Shown here: positions 32,016 through 43,984 of the stretch, one piece after another
Numbering within the stretch: position 1 is the stretch's first letter
Layout of the letters: every line of letters starts with the position of its first letter
Assembly: GCA_036346205.1 (NCBI GenBank)
Contig: JARFJB010000749.1
Location: forward strand, 1,136,501-1,200,500
DNA length: 64,000 nt
Direction: 5' to 3'
Source of the DNA: Vesta saturnalis
Taxonomy: Eukaryota > Arthropoda > Insecta > Coleoptera > Lampyridae
Position numbers and translations under genes: made by a program
Notes under the pieces: generated by a model
Told to the model about the DNA's origin: nothing
Databases searched by the model: none
The model's input: the letters and a program-made list of their open reading frames with translations, nothing else

Positions 32016-33228
32016 AATTTGGTGGAAAGTAACAGTTTATAATTAATTTTTTTTTCAAGCTTAAGCACTAAATATTTTTAACTGTTACCCATCTTGTTTT
32101 AAAGCAACTACTTTAAAGTTTTTCCGCAACCTCAGGAATATTTAAATTCAAACTGTCCTTTTTTATTAATTTTCACGATTGAATTATCTTTGCAATTAAT
32201 AAAATATGAAGCGAATTCATTTGAATTTATATATAGATGTCTAAAGAGCAAAAAAGAGACTTTCCTGGTATGAAAACTTATTAAACAAACGAAAACAAGA
32301 AGAAAAGTTAGAAAAAACTACTACAAAAAGAACAACGTTTCTTCAAAAACCAACCATTTCTCAAGAAAACAAAGATCTTCTGTCTACATCAACGGCGGAA
32401 TTAGAAACTGAACCAAGTAGCAGTCAAATGGTGTCCGATTTCTTGATTCCTACAGTATGCTCAACTACTGGAGAAGGAATTTGAAGGCAGTGTCAGATTG
32501 TGAACTTGATGACGGTAAAGAGAAATTTTTGCCACTTTCAGATGATCCACGTTTATGGCCAAAAGTTTTATTTCCCCATCATGTTCAATTATTAGTATAT
32601 AATGGACCAGATCATTATCAGATTAAAATCAACACGTATTTCACTAGAATTTTACATAATAATGAAGAAGTTGAACGCGAATGGTTGTTATATTCTAAAG
32701 AAAAGAATTCTGTATAATGTTTTTATTGCAAAATCTTTAATCTTGCAAATTCTGTGAAAACTATAAAATTAAATAAGGATAATGGGTTTAATGATTGCCA
32801 CCATTTAAGTGAACATTTAATTTAGCACGAAAAAAGTAAGTTACATTTCCAGAATTCGAAGCAATGGACAGATCTTTTAAATCGAATGAAAAAGAATAAA
32901 ACTAGAGATTCTGAAGCACAAAAGATATAAAATAAAGAAACAAATTATTGGTACGCCGTTATTTTTTATACGGTTCAATTTTTGGCTGAATAGAACTTAG
33001 ACTTTCGAGGTACTGGTAATACATTATATGAAAAAAATAAAGGCAACTTTTTGAAATGTAACGAAATGATTTAAAAATTCGATCCTATTGTGTCTGAACA
33101 TGTCCACCGGTCTCAAATGAAATAGGCCTCATTACGAAGTTTTATAACTTTATTAGGAACTAATGTTAGATCTAAAATTTTAAACATGGCGAAAAAAGCT
33201 AAATATTTTTCTGTCATTCTCGACTGTA

Positions 33229-35509
33229 CAGTTCATCCCATTTTGGTTGAGACAGCCAAGTATCTCGGTTGTTATTGAAGATAGAACCTTGCGGTTTTCT
33301 CGGTCCTGTGGCACTTTTTTGTGAAACTCAAGGTGTCGTGAACGGATTTTTCCTAACTTCTTTCGTTCATAAGTTACAGGGCGTTTCTGAAAATTCACAC
33401 TTTTTGGACCCCCTTCATATCTACGAAGTTTCTCAGCGATAATGTCAAATTGAAAACTTATCCCATAGAGAATTTTATGTAGAATTCAAGTGGCGCACTC
33501 AATTTTTTTTTTTTGGGTATGGTTATGGAGATACGACTCAAACTTATGATTTTTTCAATGGAACACCCTGCATTTTATCACCTCCTTAAATTCCTTATTT
33601 TTTTTCCTTCAAATTGACATATAATATATAAACATAAATTCTACAATAATGCTCCAAAATCACTAAAAACATTGATTTTTAATAGTAGGCTATGGATTTT
33701 TCATACAAAAAAGTTCAAATTGAAGAAATACTGCTTGTGATTTTTCCATGAAAGGAACAAGAACAATACTAACACTAATTCACTAACAAAACATAAAACG
33801 TAGGTAACTAATAGCAACAAATAAATAGTAATAAAAAGTTCATAATGTAGAATAAGCAACTAATTAAATATTTACTCATACTATTTCATTTCGAAATTAT
33901 TCGGTAACATATTCATTGAATTGTTCAAATTGATGTCCATTTTCCCTAACACACAATTGACACAATTTCTTAATACGTCTTAATGTATTTTAAATTATGA
34001 AACGCCGATTTTGTAAATTCTGGAAAACTGCCTCTTCTGTTGCACGAAGTTCTTCAATATTATTGTGCCTCTTACCGTATATTTTATTTTTCAAAAAACT
34101 CCATAAAAAAAGTCCAACACTGACAAATCAGGTGACCTTGCAGGCCACCTAATGGGTCCATTTCTTCCAATCCAATGGTCCTGGAAAGTCTCTTCTAAAA
34201 ACGGCACAATCAACCTCCAATTATGGGCAGGGGCACCATCTTGTTGGAAGTAAATGGCATTAAGATAGGCGAGGGGAACATTCTCCAGGAATTCTGGTAT
34301 TGCTTCTTCTAAAATTTCCAAGTACCTATTCGCGTTGAGAGCCTCTTCAAAAATGCGGTATTTTATTGATGTTCCCAATAAGAAACAGGCTACATTAAAA
34401 CCAAATCGACCCTGTTGTTGTTGCTCAAAAATTAGGTGTTGGTTTTCATCATACCAGTGCCTTGTATTTTGCCTGTTAAATAAACCGGCACTGCTTATAT
34501 GGGCTTCGTCTGACCATATCACTTTACCCGCAAAACTATTGTCCCTTCGAGTTTGGTTCAAAAACCGATTACAGAAATTCACACGCCTCGCTGCATCACC
34601 AGGGTATAAATGGTGGACAATATTCACTTTGTAGGGTTTCAATTTGTGTTTTTTTTTAAATCCTTTGTACCAGTGATCGGGGAACGCCAGTGTCATTTTC
34701 TAACTTCGTACAAGAAGTCTGAGGAGAGACACGGACGCTGGCTAAGACATTTATTTCATCCACCTCATTATTTTCCTTGTTATACGTCTTGGGTCGGGGT
34801 TTAAAATACACACCATAATTTAGTAGATTATTCTTTAGTCGAAATATCGTTGCTCGACTAGGTTCGCGGCTCTCTGGATATCTAACGTTTTAAAAACAAT
34901 ATGTCATATAATGTCTTATTGTAAATGACTAGTTTACCTGTTTAAATATAATTCTAATGCTTCGTCAACATTTTCATGGCATTGATTGAAACATTTTATG
35001 ATATCATACTTTTCGTTGTTCTGAAAAAATCTTTCAGCCATTATAAAATTTCACAAATTAACAAAATCGCTAGTAATTTTGGAGCATTTTTTAAAACTTC
35101 AGGTTTATATATTATATATCATTTCGAAGGAAAAAAATAAATAATTTAATGAGATAATAAAATACAGGGTGTTGCATTGAAAAAATCATAAGTTTGAGTC
35201 TTATCACCATAAAGATACCCCGAAAAAAAAATTGAGTGCGCCCCTGGATTCTACGTAAAATTCTCTGTGGGACAAGTTTTCAATTTGACATTATCGCTGA
35301 GAAACTTCTTAGATATGAGGGGGGGGGGGGGCCCAAAAGTGTGGATTTTCAAAAACACCTTGTTATTTATAAACCAAAGAAGTTAAGCAAAATCCGTTCA
35401 GGCCATCTTGAGTTTCACAAAAAAGTGGCCAGGACCACGGAAACCGCAAGGTTCTATCTTCAACAACAACCGAGATATCTGGCTGTCTCAACCAAAATGG
35501 GATGCAGTG
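33229..35509. mobile_element. DD41D mariner-like element, 2281 bp, ~430 bp TIRs, in hAT
   Basis: The element is bounded by TA at 33227-33228 and 35510-35511. Terminal sequence is cagttcatcccattttgg at the left and (inverted) cactgcatcccattttgg at the right. Inverted similarity continues for about 430 bp (33229-33660 and 35080-35509). Removing it with one TA restores the hAT reading frame ILDCT-P-DVS. An internal word accctgca/tacagggtgttgcattg shows an older cagggtg-type end inside each arm. Confidence 0.9.
33898..35041 (-). pseudogene. DD41D mariner-like transposase with a 56 bp intron
   Basis: Exon 1 (35041-34938) reads MAERFFQNNEKYDIIKCFNQ and ends ALELYLN; the intron runs from 34937 to 34882 (gtaaac donor, gttag acceptor) and splits an arginine codon. 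Exon 2 continues YPESREPSRATIFRLKN, a helix-turn-helix linker. After a one-base shift in an A run near 34650, the frame 34696-34091 carries VIWSDEAHISS, YFQQDGAPAHN and WPARSPDLSVLDFF. There are 41 residues between the second and third aspartates. Another shift near 34105 leads to a C-terminus ending YVTE near 33898. Apart from the shifts the gene is complete, about 380 residues. Confidence 0.85.
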
Positions 35510-35992
35510 TACACCCGATGTCAGCCACCAAAAACAGATTTCAGCGTGTCAGATTAGTATTGAAGAACACTTCCTAACTAGTTCTGTTACTAATGTTACC
35601 GGTGAAGTTTTAACAAATGCTTTGTTATCGACGTTAGAAAATTATGGATAAGATATTTTTAATTTACGCAGTCAAGGCTACGACAACGGGGCAAACATGA
35701 AGGGTAAGCATAGTGGTTTACAAAAAAAATTTAGATATCAATCCAAAAGCATTGTTTGTACCCTGTTGTAACCATAGGTTGAACCTTATCGTTAACGATC
35801 AAATACCAGATGGTCGAGCCGAATTGATGCTATAACACTTTTAAGGTATCAACTAGGCGAAATATACGATGCTCTTTTTAAAATGACTTCTGCGCTGTAA
35901 ATGATAATGCTGTAAAGAATGTAGCTATGGCACTTGCTAAAAAGTTAAAAAAATTTGGATTTGTATGCATGATGATTTTATGGTTTAATATG

Positions 35993-37363
35993 CAGGGTGT
36001 GGCGCGAAGAGTTTTGATTAAAATTAATGGCGGATACAGTTATGTTAAAAATCTGAAATTACGAAGCTGTAGGTTTTGGATGACGCTGAGTTCAAATATA
36101 ATATTGTGCTGAATGGAGCCTAATATTTTTTTTATTTTCGAGTTCTACATGAAATTCTAGATAAAATTTGTGCACAATGTCCTATACCAAAAATGAAATA
36201 TTTTCGAGATATTTCGATTTTTTTTTAAATTTTGAAAAATCCTAGTCCACATTGAAAAGCGATATCTCCATTAATAACGAAGCTAGTGACGTGAAATTGT
36301 AACCAATAAACAACAAGTGCTTGTCCGTTAAGTCGATATATCCATGTCATTGATATTTCATACAGGGTGTTTTAAACTTAGGCGCCAACATGCACAATTT
36401 AAATCATTTATAAGTTGCTTACTTTAAATAGAACACCCTGTATTTTATTACATTTTCCGCTGTATTTTTTTAAGCCAATTCATTTGGTATCAGTATTCCC
36501 TATACCTAAATCCAACCACTTTTGAGATATTTCATTATCTTAGTTAACATAACCACACTTAATTATTTCAACATTAGTAAAGGGTAGGCCATGATTTCCA
36601 TTATTTAAGATGATCTTTTGTTATTTTTTCATGTTATTAATTCTGAAAAGTAACCAATAGCGTGAAAGGGTTATTAATTGTGGATATCATTAAAAACGTT
36701 GACTAGGTATTTTGTATTAATTTAATTAGATAACTTACAAACAAAAATAACTAAATGTAATATTAAACAAATAAAGTTTCATAATAAGTGTTCAAAATGA
36801 GCACCATCTACTTCTAAACATTTATGAATCCTTTTCATTAAGTTATGTCTTGTAATTCTGGAAATATGGTCGGGTGTTAGAAAATTAAAAGCAAGTAAGA
36901 CTCTCTGCATCATATCTTCCTTTGTTGTAACATTTTCCACTGTATGAAATATCAATGAGATGGATATATGGAGTTAACGGGCAAGCGCTTGTTGTTTATT
37001 GGTTACAATTTCACGTCACTAGCTTCGTTATTAATGGAGATATCGTTATTCAATGTGGACTAGGATTTTTTCAAATTTTTTAAAAAAATCGAAATATCGA
37101 AAATATTTCATTTTTGGTATAGGACATTGTGCACAAATTTTATCTAGAATTTCATGTAGAATTCGAAAATTAAAAAAAATATTAGGCTCCATTTAAAATA
37201 ACAAAGTTGACGACTACTTCCGGTATAACCGGAAGTGCCACATTCAGGACAATATTATATTTGAACTCAGCGTCATCCAAAACCTACAGCTTCGTAATTT
37301 CAGATTTTTAACATAACTGTATCCGCCATTACTTTTAATCAAAACTCTTCGCGCCACACCCTG
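35993..37363. mobile_element. Palindromic MITE, 1371 bp, in hAT
   Basis: The left end cagggtgtggcgcgaagag and the right end ctcttcgcgccacaccctg are perfect inverted copies. The arms run about 350-370 bp with one extra block on the right (about 37195-37255, cttccggtataaccggaag). The right flank is TA (37364-37365); the left flank is TG, a likely mutated TA. The hAT frame LWFNM resumes after the right end. The loop holds another insertion (36363-36942). Confidence 0.88.
36363..36942. mobile_element. Mariner-type remnant nested inside the MITE loop
   Basis: TA at 36361-36362 and 36943-36944 flank it, and the sequence outside (tgatatttca / tgaaatatca) is the paired MITE arm. The left end is cagggtgttttaaactta. 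On the minus strand TTKEDMMQRVLLAFNF, DHISRITRHNLMKRIHKC and DGAHFEHLL followed by a stop (about 36930-36795) resemble a mariner-like transposase C-terminus. A second short pair of ends (cagggtgtttta at 36363, atagaacaccctg ending near 36442) suggests a further deletion or a tiny nested element. Confidence 0.7.
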
Positions 37364-38088
37364 TATTAAGCAAAGTTAATATAGTGTCCACAATATTTTA
37401 CAAACTTAAAATTTTAATATTGTGCAAACGTGTGCTGGTTTAAGTAATTTAACCGATTTTTTAAAAAACTGTCGTTCAGATAATAGTTTTATTGATTTAT
37501 TAGAAGAAGATAGGAAAGTCGCATTTTATTAAGATGTCGGTCGAAAATTTAGAGATGAAGGGGTTTTAAGACCTCGAAAAGCTACAAAAACGTTTAGTTA
37601 CGAAGGTGACGATGAACCAAAACAAAATGAAGAATTAAAATTTAAAGTACATTGTTGTTTTTTTTAATTTAATAGATATGACCACAACATATTGTAGCGA
37701 TAGATTCGAACTGTTATCTGTCCATGCGGCAATTTTCAAATTTTTATGGAATATTTCGGAATTTAACAGTCACTTTGAATCGGAACAGCTAGAATGTTGT
37801 ACAAAACTTGAGGGTATATTAAGTGATAAAAATTGAAATCAATTTGACACAAATGAGATAGAACTTATGCAAGAATTGCTGTGTCACTTATTCGCCAATT
37901 ACTACCCTAAATTACATTGTAACCAATAATTTGCATTATTCTTATCCAAACATTTTTGTGACATTACGAATTTTATTGACAATGACCCAAACATTTTTGT
38001 GACATTACGAATTTGATTGACAATGACAGTTTACATAGCCACAGCGGAAAGGTCGTTCTCCAAATTAAAAATCATTAATAGATATTTA

Positions 38089-38848
38089 TGTATTAAGGCA
38101 TAATCAGAAGATTATGGTTCGAGATGTTAAAAGCCGACGCGAAGCGAGGGCTATATTCCTAGAGCCATAATTCAATTATGCCTGGTAATTTTCAATGTTT
38201 TATTTTATTTTGCACCATGAAACTGGAACAAAATTTGAAAAGATTCAGTATTTTAGGCAAGTTTTAAATGCAAATGCATGAAATAAAGTCGACAGTAGGC
38301 TAATTTGTTGTTACTAAGATACTGTGATATATCATGTCATGTGTTTGCTGTCAATCATGCTGTTTAGCAACAATGACATTTCCGTGCTATAAAGACCACA
38401 TTACGCCCGCATTTGGAGGCGTATAAATTATGTGGCAAAATAAAATAATAGATATTTAGTATTAAGGGCATAATCAGTAGATTATGGCTCGAGGGAATGT
38501 TAAAAGCCCGACGCGAAGCGGAGGGCTTTATATTCCTAGAGCCATAATCTACAATTATCCATGGTACATTAATGTTTTATTTTATTTTGCACCATGAAAC
38601 TGGAACAAAATTTTAAAAAGATTCAGTATTTTCGGCAAGTTTTTAAATGCAAATGCAGTGAAATAAAGTCGACAGTAGGCTAATTTGTTGTTTCAATAAT
38701 TCTTTCAACTTACGTGACATATCATGTCATGTGTTTGCTGTCAATCATGCTGCTTAGCAACAATGACATTTCCGTGCTATAAAGACCACATTACGCCCGC
38801 ATTTGGGGGCGTATAAAGAATATTATGGTGGCAAAATAAAATAAAAAC
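38089..38848. repeat. Tandemly duplicated hairpin repeat in hAT
   Basis: Two head-to-tail copies (38089-38446 and 38459-38848) are separated by aatagatattta, which also precedes copy 1. Copy 1 has lost about 30 bp by single-base and short deletions relative to copy 2. Each begins gtattaagggcataatcag, then a strong hairpin: gattatggctcgaggg pairs with cctagagccataatc, the loop containing cccgacgcgaagcggaggg. tattta lies on both outer sides, a possible 6 bp target duplication. Non-coding; class unknown. Confidence 0.8.
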
Positions 38849-38975
38849 TATTTACGTTCTACTATGGTACAAGAACGACTGGAAAACCTTGCCACCATTT
38901 CTATCGACTCTACTTTAATTTAGCTAGACATTGAAACGTTAATACAACAATTTTAAAAAAACAAAGCGCGTAAAG

Positions 38976-39597
38976 TCCAGTTCCGTTAAAATATGTTTGA
39001 TGTTCCAATAATTTTGTTTAAAATTTTTGCATTTATGAATAGAATTTTTAAATAATGTTTCGGTCTATTAAATAATTAGACTATCATCAAGGGATGAACC
39101 GAATTTAACGCACAATCAACTTGCCGTTAAAATATACAATTTTTAAAATTTTAAATTACTGTGTAATGTTATATTAAATTAATTTTATCCATCCCATGTT
39201 AATTCATTTCTATTAACAGTTTAGATCATTTCGGTAAGTATTCATATAATTTTAACTTGAAAAATTCTAAGCTGAATGTGCACAAGGTAGAAAGTAAAAC
39301 AAAAGCAAGGTTTATTAATTTTTTTATAACAATGTATGGGGCGCACTTTTTGTTTTTGCACGACGGCGCTCGACAAAATTGACGCGCCACTGAACCTGAT
39401 ATAGACGCGTAATAAAGTTTGAGAAAAACAGGAAAAAATATAAGACATTAAGAGCAATAAAGATAGATACACTCTGTTTACCATTATTGCATTATTGGTC
39501 TTATGTAATGCATCATGCAATCCTAATTTTCTTGTATTGGTTAATGTTCATGTTAGAAATAGAGTTTGGTGCATCATGATTTTTTTTTATATTTGTG
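38976..39597. other. AT-rich non-coding
   Basis: Presumably includes the hAT 3' untranslated region. No terminus or gene recognised; the ORF at 39242-39520 (minus) has no motif. Confidence 0.35.
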
Positions 39598-40055
39598 GTC
39601 CTGAACATGCTATTCAGCGTAATGCGCTAAAGCACTCAGGAACCCTTAGCAGAATGCATGGGGTCTTGGTGTACCAAGAGATACATATGAACAGTTGCCT
39701 TAAATTTTTTCATATCATAAATGAAGGGAAAAGGAGAAATAGATCATTCCAGGGTTTCGAATCTATTTTGGTACATGTTGAAAATTTTTACTGCATATTG
39801 ACGATGTGAATAAGCAAATCAAGTATCCTTAGCAAAGCTGACCCGAAAAGGTATTAAAGAATGTAATTCTGCAGCGCAATGAGCGTTGTAATACCGAAAA
39901 TATAAATAAAGAATTATGCTTAAGTAGGTCGGAACGGGTCATTTATAAGCCGGTCGTCTTTGAATGCAATCAACGAGAACGTATTGGGTAGCACCAATCC
40001 AGAGATTATAATTATATTCTAGATGAGGTCGAATTTTTTTTATTTTTCGAGCAGC
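39598..40055 (-). pseudogene. LINE ORF2 C-terminal fragment
   Basis: Similar in nucleotide sequence and orientation to about 40715-41110 (for example gaatgcaatcaacgagaacg against gaatacgatcaacgatatcg, and gtattaaagaatgtaattctg against gtatcaaagaatttaattcag). It therefore represents the C-terminal region after the reverse transcriptase of the same LINE family. Heavily decayed. Confidence 0.6.
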
Positions 40056-40067
40056 TGTACTTGTGTT

Positions 40068-40135
40068 CTAACATTGAGTGGTCTACAGCTCTCTCCCACA
40101 TTCGCATGGCAGGATGTATACACAATTTTAGAAGC
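40068..40135 (-). pseudogene. Small Penelope-like GIY-YIG fragment
   Basis: The minus strand reads tgtgtatacatcctgccatg, then cgaatgtgggagag, then ctgtagaccactcaatgtt. This matches the GIY-YIG start at 6541-6610 (CVYNLPCGCG...GESSRPLKVR) with a short internal deletion. Only about 65 bp survive between two LINE fragments. Confidence 0.55.
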
Positions 40136-40139
40136 ACCT

Positions 40140-40640
40140 CCTTTCCGAAATTATTAAAACGTGAGCTTGATCCAAACAAATTTACAAATGCTACCAGAAT
40201 TACACATTATTCATCAACGACTATTGATTACATATTAATCTCAAAACCAGAAATGTTTAATGAGTCAGGTACCGTTTCCATACATTATATCAGTAACCGT
40301 GGGGTTATCTGTTGTTAAATTTCCGATTTCATCGAAAGTATTATTTTAAACAGTCCGGAATTTTAAGAACTTTATGCATCATGGTTAACAGAAAGTCTAC
40401 GTGATATGATAAACACCAAAAACGTACTTTTTTCTAAATTTAATCGTTCCCCTAGTATTAGTTACTGGCAGTCCCATAAGGAAATGCGGAATCTTGCCAA
40501 CTCTGCTGTAAAACGTGAGAAAAGTAGATATTTCCTAAATTTGTTAAGTAAAGCAAACCCTAATGAAATACGGTCCGTATTGCTCAGTTCAAACGTAGGG
40601 ACTCCAAGGTTAATCAACTACCCTCAAATTTAGCCCACAT
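40140..40640 (+). pseudogene. LINE endonuclease C-terminal fragment
   Basis: The frame at 40140-40300 reads NKFTNATRITHYSSTTIDYI and LISKPEMFNESGTVSIHYIS, the end of an endonuclease domain (TR-x-T, the ID-x-I block and the start of the DH block). A frameshift leads to INTKNVLFSKFNRSPSISYW, KREKSRYFLNLLSKANPNEI and a stop at 40631, a linker before reverse transcriptase. It ends where minus-strand LINE sequence begins. Confidence 0.65.
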
Positions 40641-40694
40641 TACTGATATTAATAATCATATCAACGCTACTGTAGCTTTTTTTTTTAATTGTGG

Positions 40695-43500
40695 ACCTAA
40701 GCAGAGCACGTTTGACCTACGTGTTAAGGCACTCAAGAACACTTAGGAGGATGGTTAGGGGGAGTAAGAGGAAAACAGGAACTAGGGAGATCGTGCCAAA
40801 ATTTAGAAGCCGTGTAGAACAATGTGGATTGCGCCGGTATAATACAAGTGGAAATTTGCACGGGATATTGATGATTCGAATGAGCGAACCGAGTATTCCC
40901 AGAAAAAGTGGCCCGAGGTGGTATCAAAGAATTTAATTCAGCATCATAATGGCCATTGTAATACGGATAATACAAAGAACTGAAACGATTCTTCTATTGT
41001 CAAGCGATTGTATGCCCGAAGTTAAACACAGATCATGTATAAGCCTAATCGTTTTTGAATACGATCAACGATATCGAGCGCGTGTTGCATTCTATATGAG
41101 GTCAAATTTGGGCCTTATGTATCAGAAAGAGTTGTCGGGAGGCAAACTGCTTACATCTGTACAAAAGCCTATTTTAAAAGCAGCTGCTTTGTAGCCGATA
41201 GAAGATAGTCAACTCATGACAGATTTGAAGGTACAGTCATTCCTAACATAGCAATAGGGTCTGAAAACTTGAGATTTGATAGAAGATAGTCAACCCACGA
41301 CAGCTTTGAAGGTACGGTCATTCCTAACAGCAATAGGGTCTGAAAACTTAAGTTTTGCGCAATTCATACTTACAACAGGAAATGGTCGATCTTTTTTGAC
41401 AGACAAGGCAACGTTGAGTTTTGTTAGCATTAAATTTAACTAAATTATTACTTGCTGTCGTCGCTTCAAAAAAAAAAAAAAATAAGAACATTTAGGTATA
41501 GCAGAAGAAGTGAATGTGCTATAACTGATCCCTGTGACACGCTCGCGTTAGTTCGAACTTCTTTTGAAAAACCACTACGACACGTATTCGTATTTTACCA
41601 AGGAATCTAGAAATTCAGTTGATGAGCGTATCATTTAACCCAAACGAGGTGAGTTTGGCAATTAAACACTTATGCCAAACTTGGTCAAATCCATTTGAGA
41701 TATCTAAAGCGGTACAACTGTTTCACCGGATTGTTCTAATGTATTGTTCTAAACTTAGGTCATGTGAAATAAGATCACTTGTTGAACTACTTTACCTAAA
41801 ACCACATTGTTGGTTACTAATAAGGTTGTTAATTTCAAGGAAAGAGAGCAGTCGCTAATTGATGACTTTCCGTGATTTTAAACAAAATGGAAGTGATGGC
41901 AATTGGTCGGTAGTTCGAGGAATCAGTCTTGTGGCCATTTTTGGAAATAGGTTGAACATTTGCTAACTTCCACGATGATGGAAATGTTCCAGAAGACATA
42001 GAAATCGAATAGATCTTAGATAGGACTGGTATTTGTTCAGAGGAATATTTCTTTAAGACAGTAGCTGGGATACCGTGTGGGCCAGTCGCTTTATTGAGAT
42101 CAAGCCTACTGATAGGTGATTCTAGAAGCTTGTACCGAAAATGAACTGATTTCATAATGTATAAAAAAGAGTTGACTAGAGGCCCATCTTTTCCAGAATC
42201 ATAGAGACATGCGTTTGATGCAAATAAATCCACAAAAAGATTAGGTTTGTTCACAGATTCATGCGGGAAAAGAAAGATGTATCAAACTTTTCACTGATAG
42301 CTTTAGCTAAAGACGAAGATTACGACTACCCAAACAAGGGCGTAGCCAGGATTTATAACGGAAACCATGGTCCATGGTCGTTCAAAATGTAAAATTTTAG
42401 GATAAAAAGAAAAGGCAAATGAAAACAAAACTTTGAGATTTTAATTATACTTAAATTAAACTAATAACAGATAACAAAAAATATGCAGAACAGAAAATAT
42501 GTATATTTTAGATTTAATTTTGTTTATTAAAATTTAAAAATTATTTAATTTATTTTTGCTCTTCCAGGGGGCAGTTGCCTCCTGCTACTGACGCCCATGT
42601 ACCCAAAGGAGATGTCGCTATTTGATTGAATTTCCGTTGTTCGAATAACTTTTTCGCTTTAGTAACACGTTTGCATGTATTTCAAGCATTAACGTAGTCT
42701 GCCTGGCTCTCGACCGTTTTGCTAATTTTTTATTTCCATTTAAAATAAGATTTATTTTTCAAAGATCACAAGCACGAGCCTTATTGAACCAGGGTTGGGA
42801 ACGACAATGACCTAACCCACGAGGATGACTACAGGTACTGAAAGAGCAATTCACGAAGAAGAGACGACTTAAAATAATATTCACGCCATGGAAGAGTCCC
42901 GTAAGTCACTATATTTAGTTAACTTAAAACACCACAAGTTTCTGTCAGTGTTGCGAACAACAGATCAATTAGGTACGACAGTAGAAATTATTTCTAATAG
43001 ACAATCGTCAGATAAACCTAAAGGGGAAAGGACTGAAGTTTTATATTTCTATGATGGAAGAAAGGGATTCTAGACCTGGAGATGTGGAGTATGGTTAGGG
43101 TTGTCAGGGATTCGTGTGGGTTCAGAAATCACATGAAATAGCAATTGTTTCTGCACTATGGCTGGCAGCAAAATGGAAGCCAATTAAAGTTATGAACATT
43201 GAAGTCTCCCAGATAGAGATATCGCAAGGTGGAAACTGAGAAAGAAGATCGCCAACTTTCAAACTAAGGTAATCGAAGAAGTCTTGAAATTACTGTCATT
43301 AGGAGAGCTATAAATGCAACAGTAGATTTCACAAATTTAAGACCAGAACGTTAAACTAAGTCCTGTCGAATTTTTTATTCTCTAAAGAAGAAATCCTCTT
43401 ACAAGTGGTGTCCTTGAGATGGGCGTGAACAGCATAAGGTTAGACCTGGCATAGCAGATGTTGCAATAGTGGATCAGAAAGTACCTTCGATGACCTAGGT
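40695..43500 (-). mobile_element. LINE (ORF2) on the minus strand, cut by a MITE
   Basis: From the right: LYLGDFNVHNFNWLPF (endonuclease block near 43200) and SQPWFNKARACDL (linker, 42790). After the MITE at 42335-42599 come ISRLDLNKATGPHGIPA, SSWKLANVQPISKNGHKTDS and SNYRPIAITSILFKI (reverse transcriptase, 42140-41850). Then VWHKCLIAKL and a decayed catalytic region near 41480, FNANKTQRCL, and finally YYPYYNGHYDAELNSLIPPR and FYTASKFWHDLPSSCFP near 40800. The FADD box is not recognisable. Many stops; a dead copy. Confidence 0.75.
42335..42599. mobile_element. hAT-type MITE, 265 bp, 8 bp target duplication
   Basis: Ends caagggcgtagccagga and (inverted) catgggcgtcagtagcagga. The octamer tacccaaa is present on both sides (42327-42334 and 42600-42607). 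An 8 bp duplication and CA-GGGCGT ends fit hAT non-autonomous elements. It interrupts the minus-strand LINE between linker and reverse transcriptase. No coding sequence. Confidence 0.88.
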
Positions 43501-43984
43501 TGCTTGGGCCCTGCCCTCCTCGAAATCCGATCGGGGCAAGACTTTACGTCCGGTATTTATTACTCTAGAAACCACAGTCATTTTTTAATTTATAATTTTG
43601 AACTTTCTATTCGATAGATGGCGAGAAGAAATAATAAAGTGAGAGTAATTAAGGATAAGGAAAAAAGGTGACCGGCAGCCCTGAGCTTAGAAAATGGAGA
43701 CTCTATATTTAGGAGCCCATGGTGGTACCTCCCAAACTGGCGTGGGGTACACATGCCTCCCATCTGCAAAATGCCTCCCACCTGCTAGTCTCCCCGATGA
43801 CTGTCTACTTGATCATTATATGTCCAATACAAAATTACTATTTACAAGTAAATTTCAGTTTAAATCAGTAGAAGAACTTAAAGTTTTAGTATTATTAGAA
43901 AAGTCAAATCAGAAACATTAGGACCAGGTGGGATAGGTACTGAAACTCTACATCAAGCTGATACGTATGAAGACAATCTATCGA
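43501..43984. other. Unclassified spacer
   Basis: Moderately GC-rich at 43500-43550 and 43690-43810, with no recognisable protein. The ORFs 43590-43781 (minus) and 43694-43921 have no motif. Confidence 0.3.

Larger units (their letters stand above)
32237..38975 (+). pseudogene. hAT-superfamily transposase (DUF4371/dimerisation), four segments
   Basis: Segments 32237-33228, 35510-35990, 37366-38088 and 38855-38975 join into one ZMYM1-like hAT transposase. N-terminus: MSKEQKRDFPGMKTY. Then DDPRLWPKVLFPHHVQLLV, SEHVHRSQMK and AKKAKYFSVILDC. After the first insertion: ALLSTLENYG and SQGYDNGANMKGKHSG, with the catalytic region YDNGANM. After the second: DLLEEDRKVAFY, GVLRPRKATKTFSYEGDDEP, then LLCHLFANYYPKLHC and YIATAERSFSKLKIINRYL, the hAT dimerisation domain. 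After the third: RSTMVQERLENLATISID. Frameshifts and stops are scattered, so the gene was already decayed or has decayed since. The host ends lie outside 32237-38975 and were not located. Confidence 0.85.

Noticed and set aside
31758..32042. 94-codon plus-strand ORF that looked gene-like because of its GC content
   Set aside because: It lies across a tRNA-derived SINE with clear target duplications and ends in the duplication itself.
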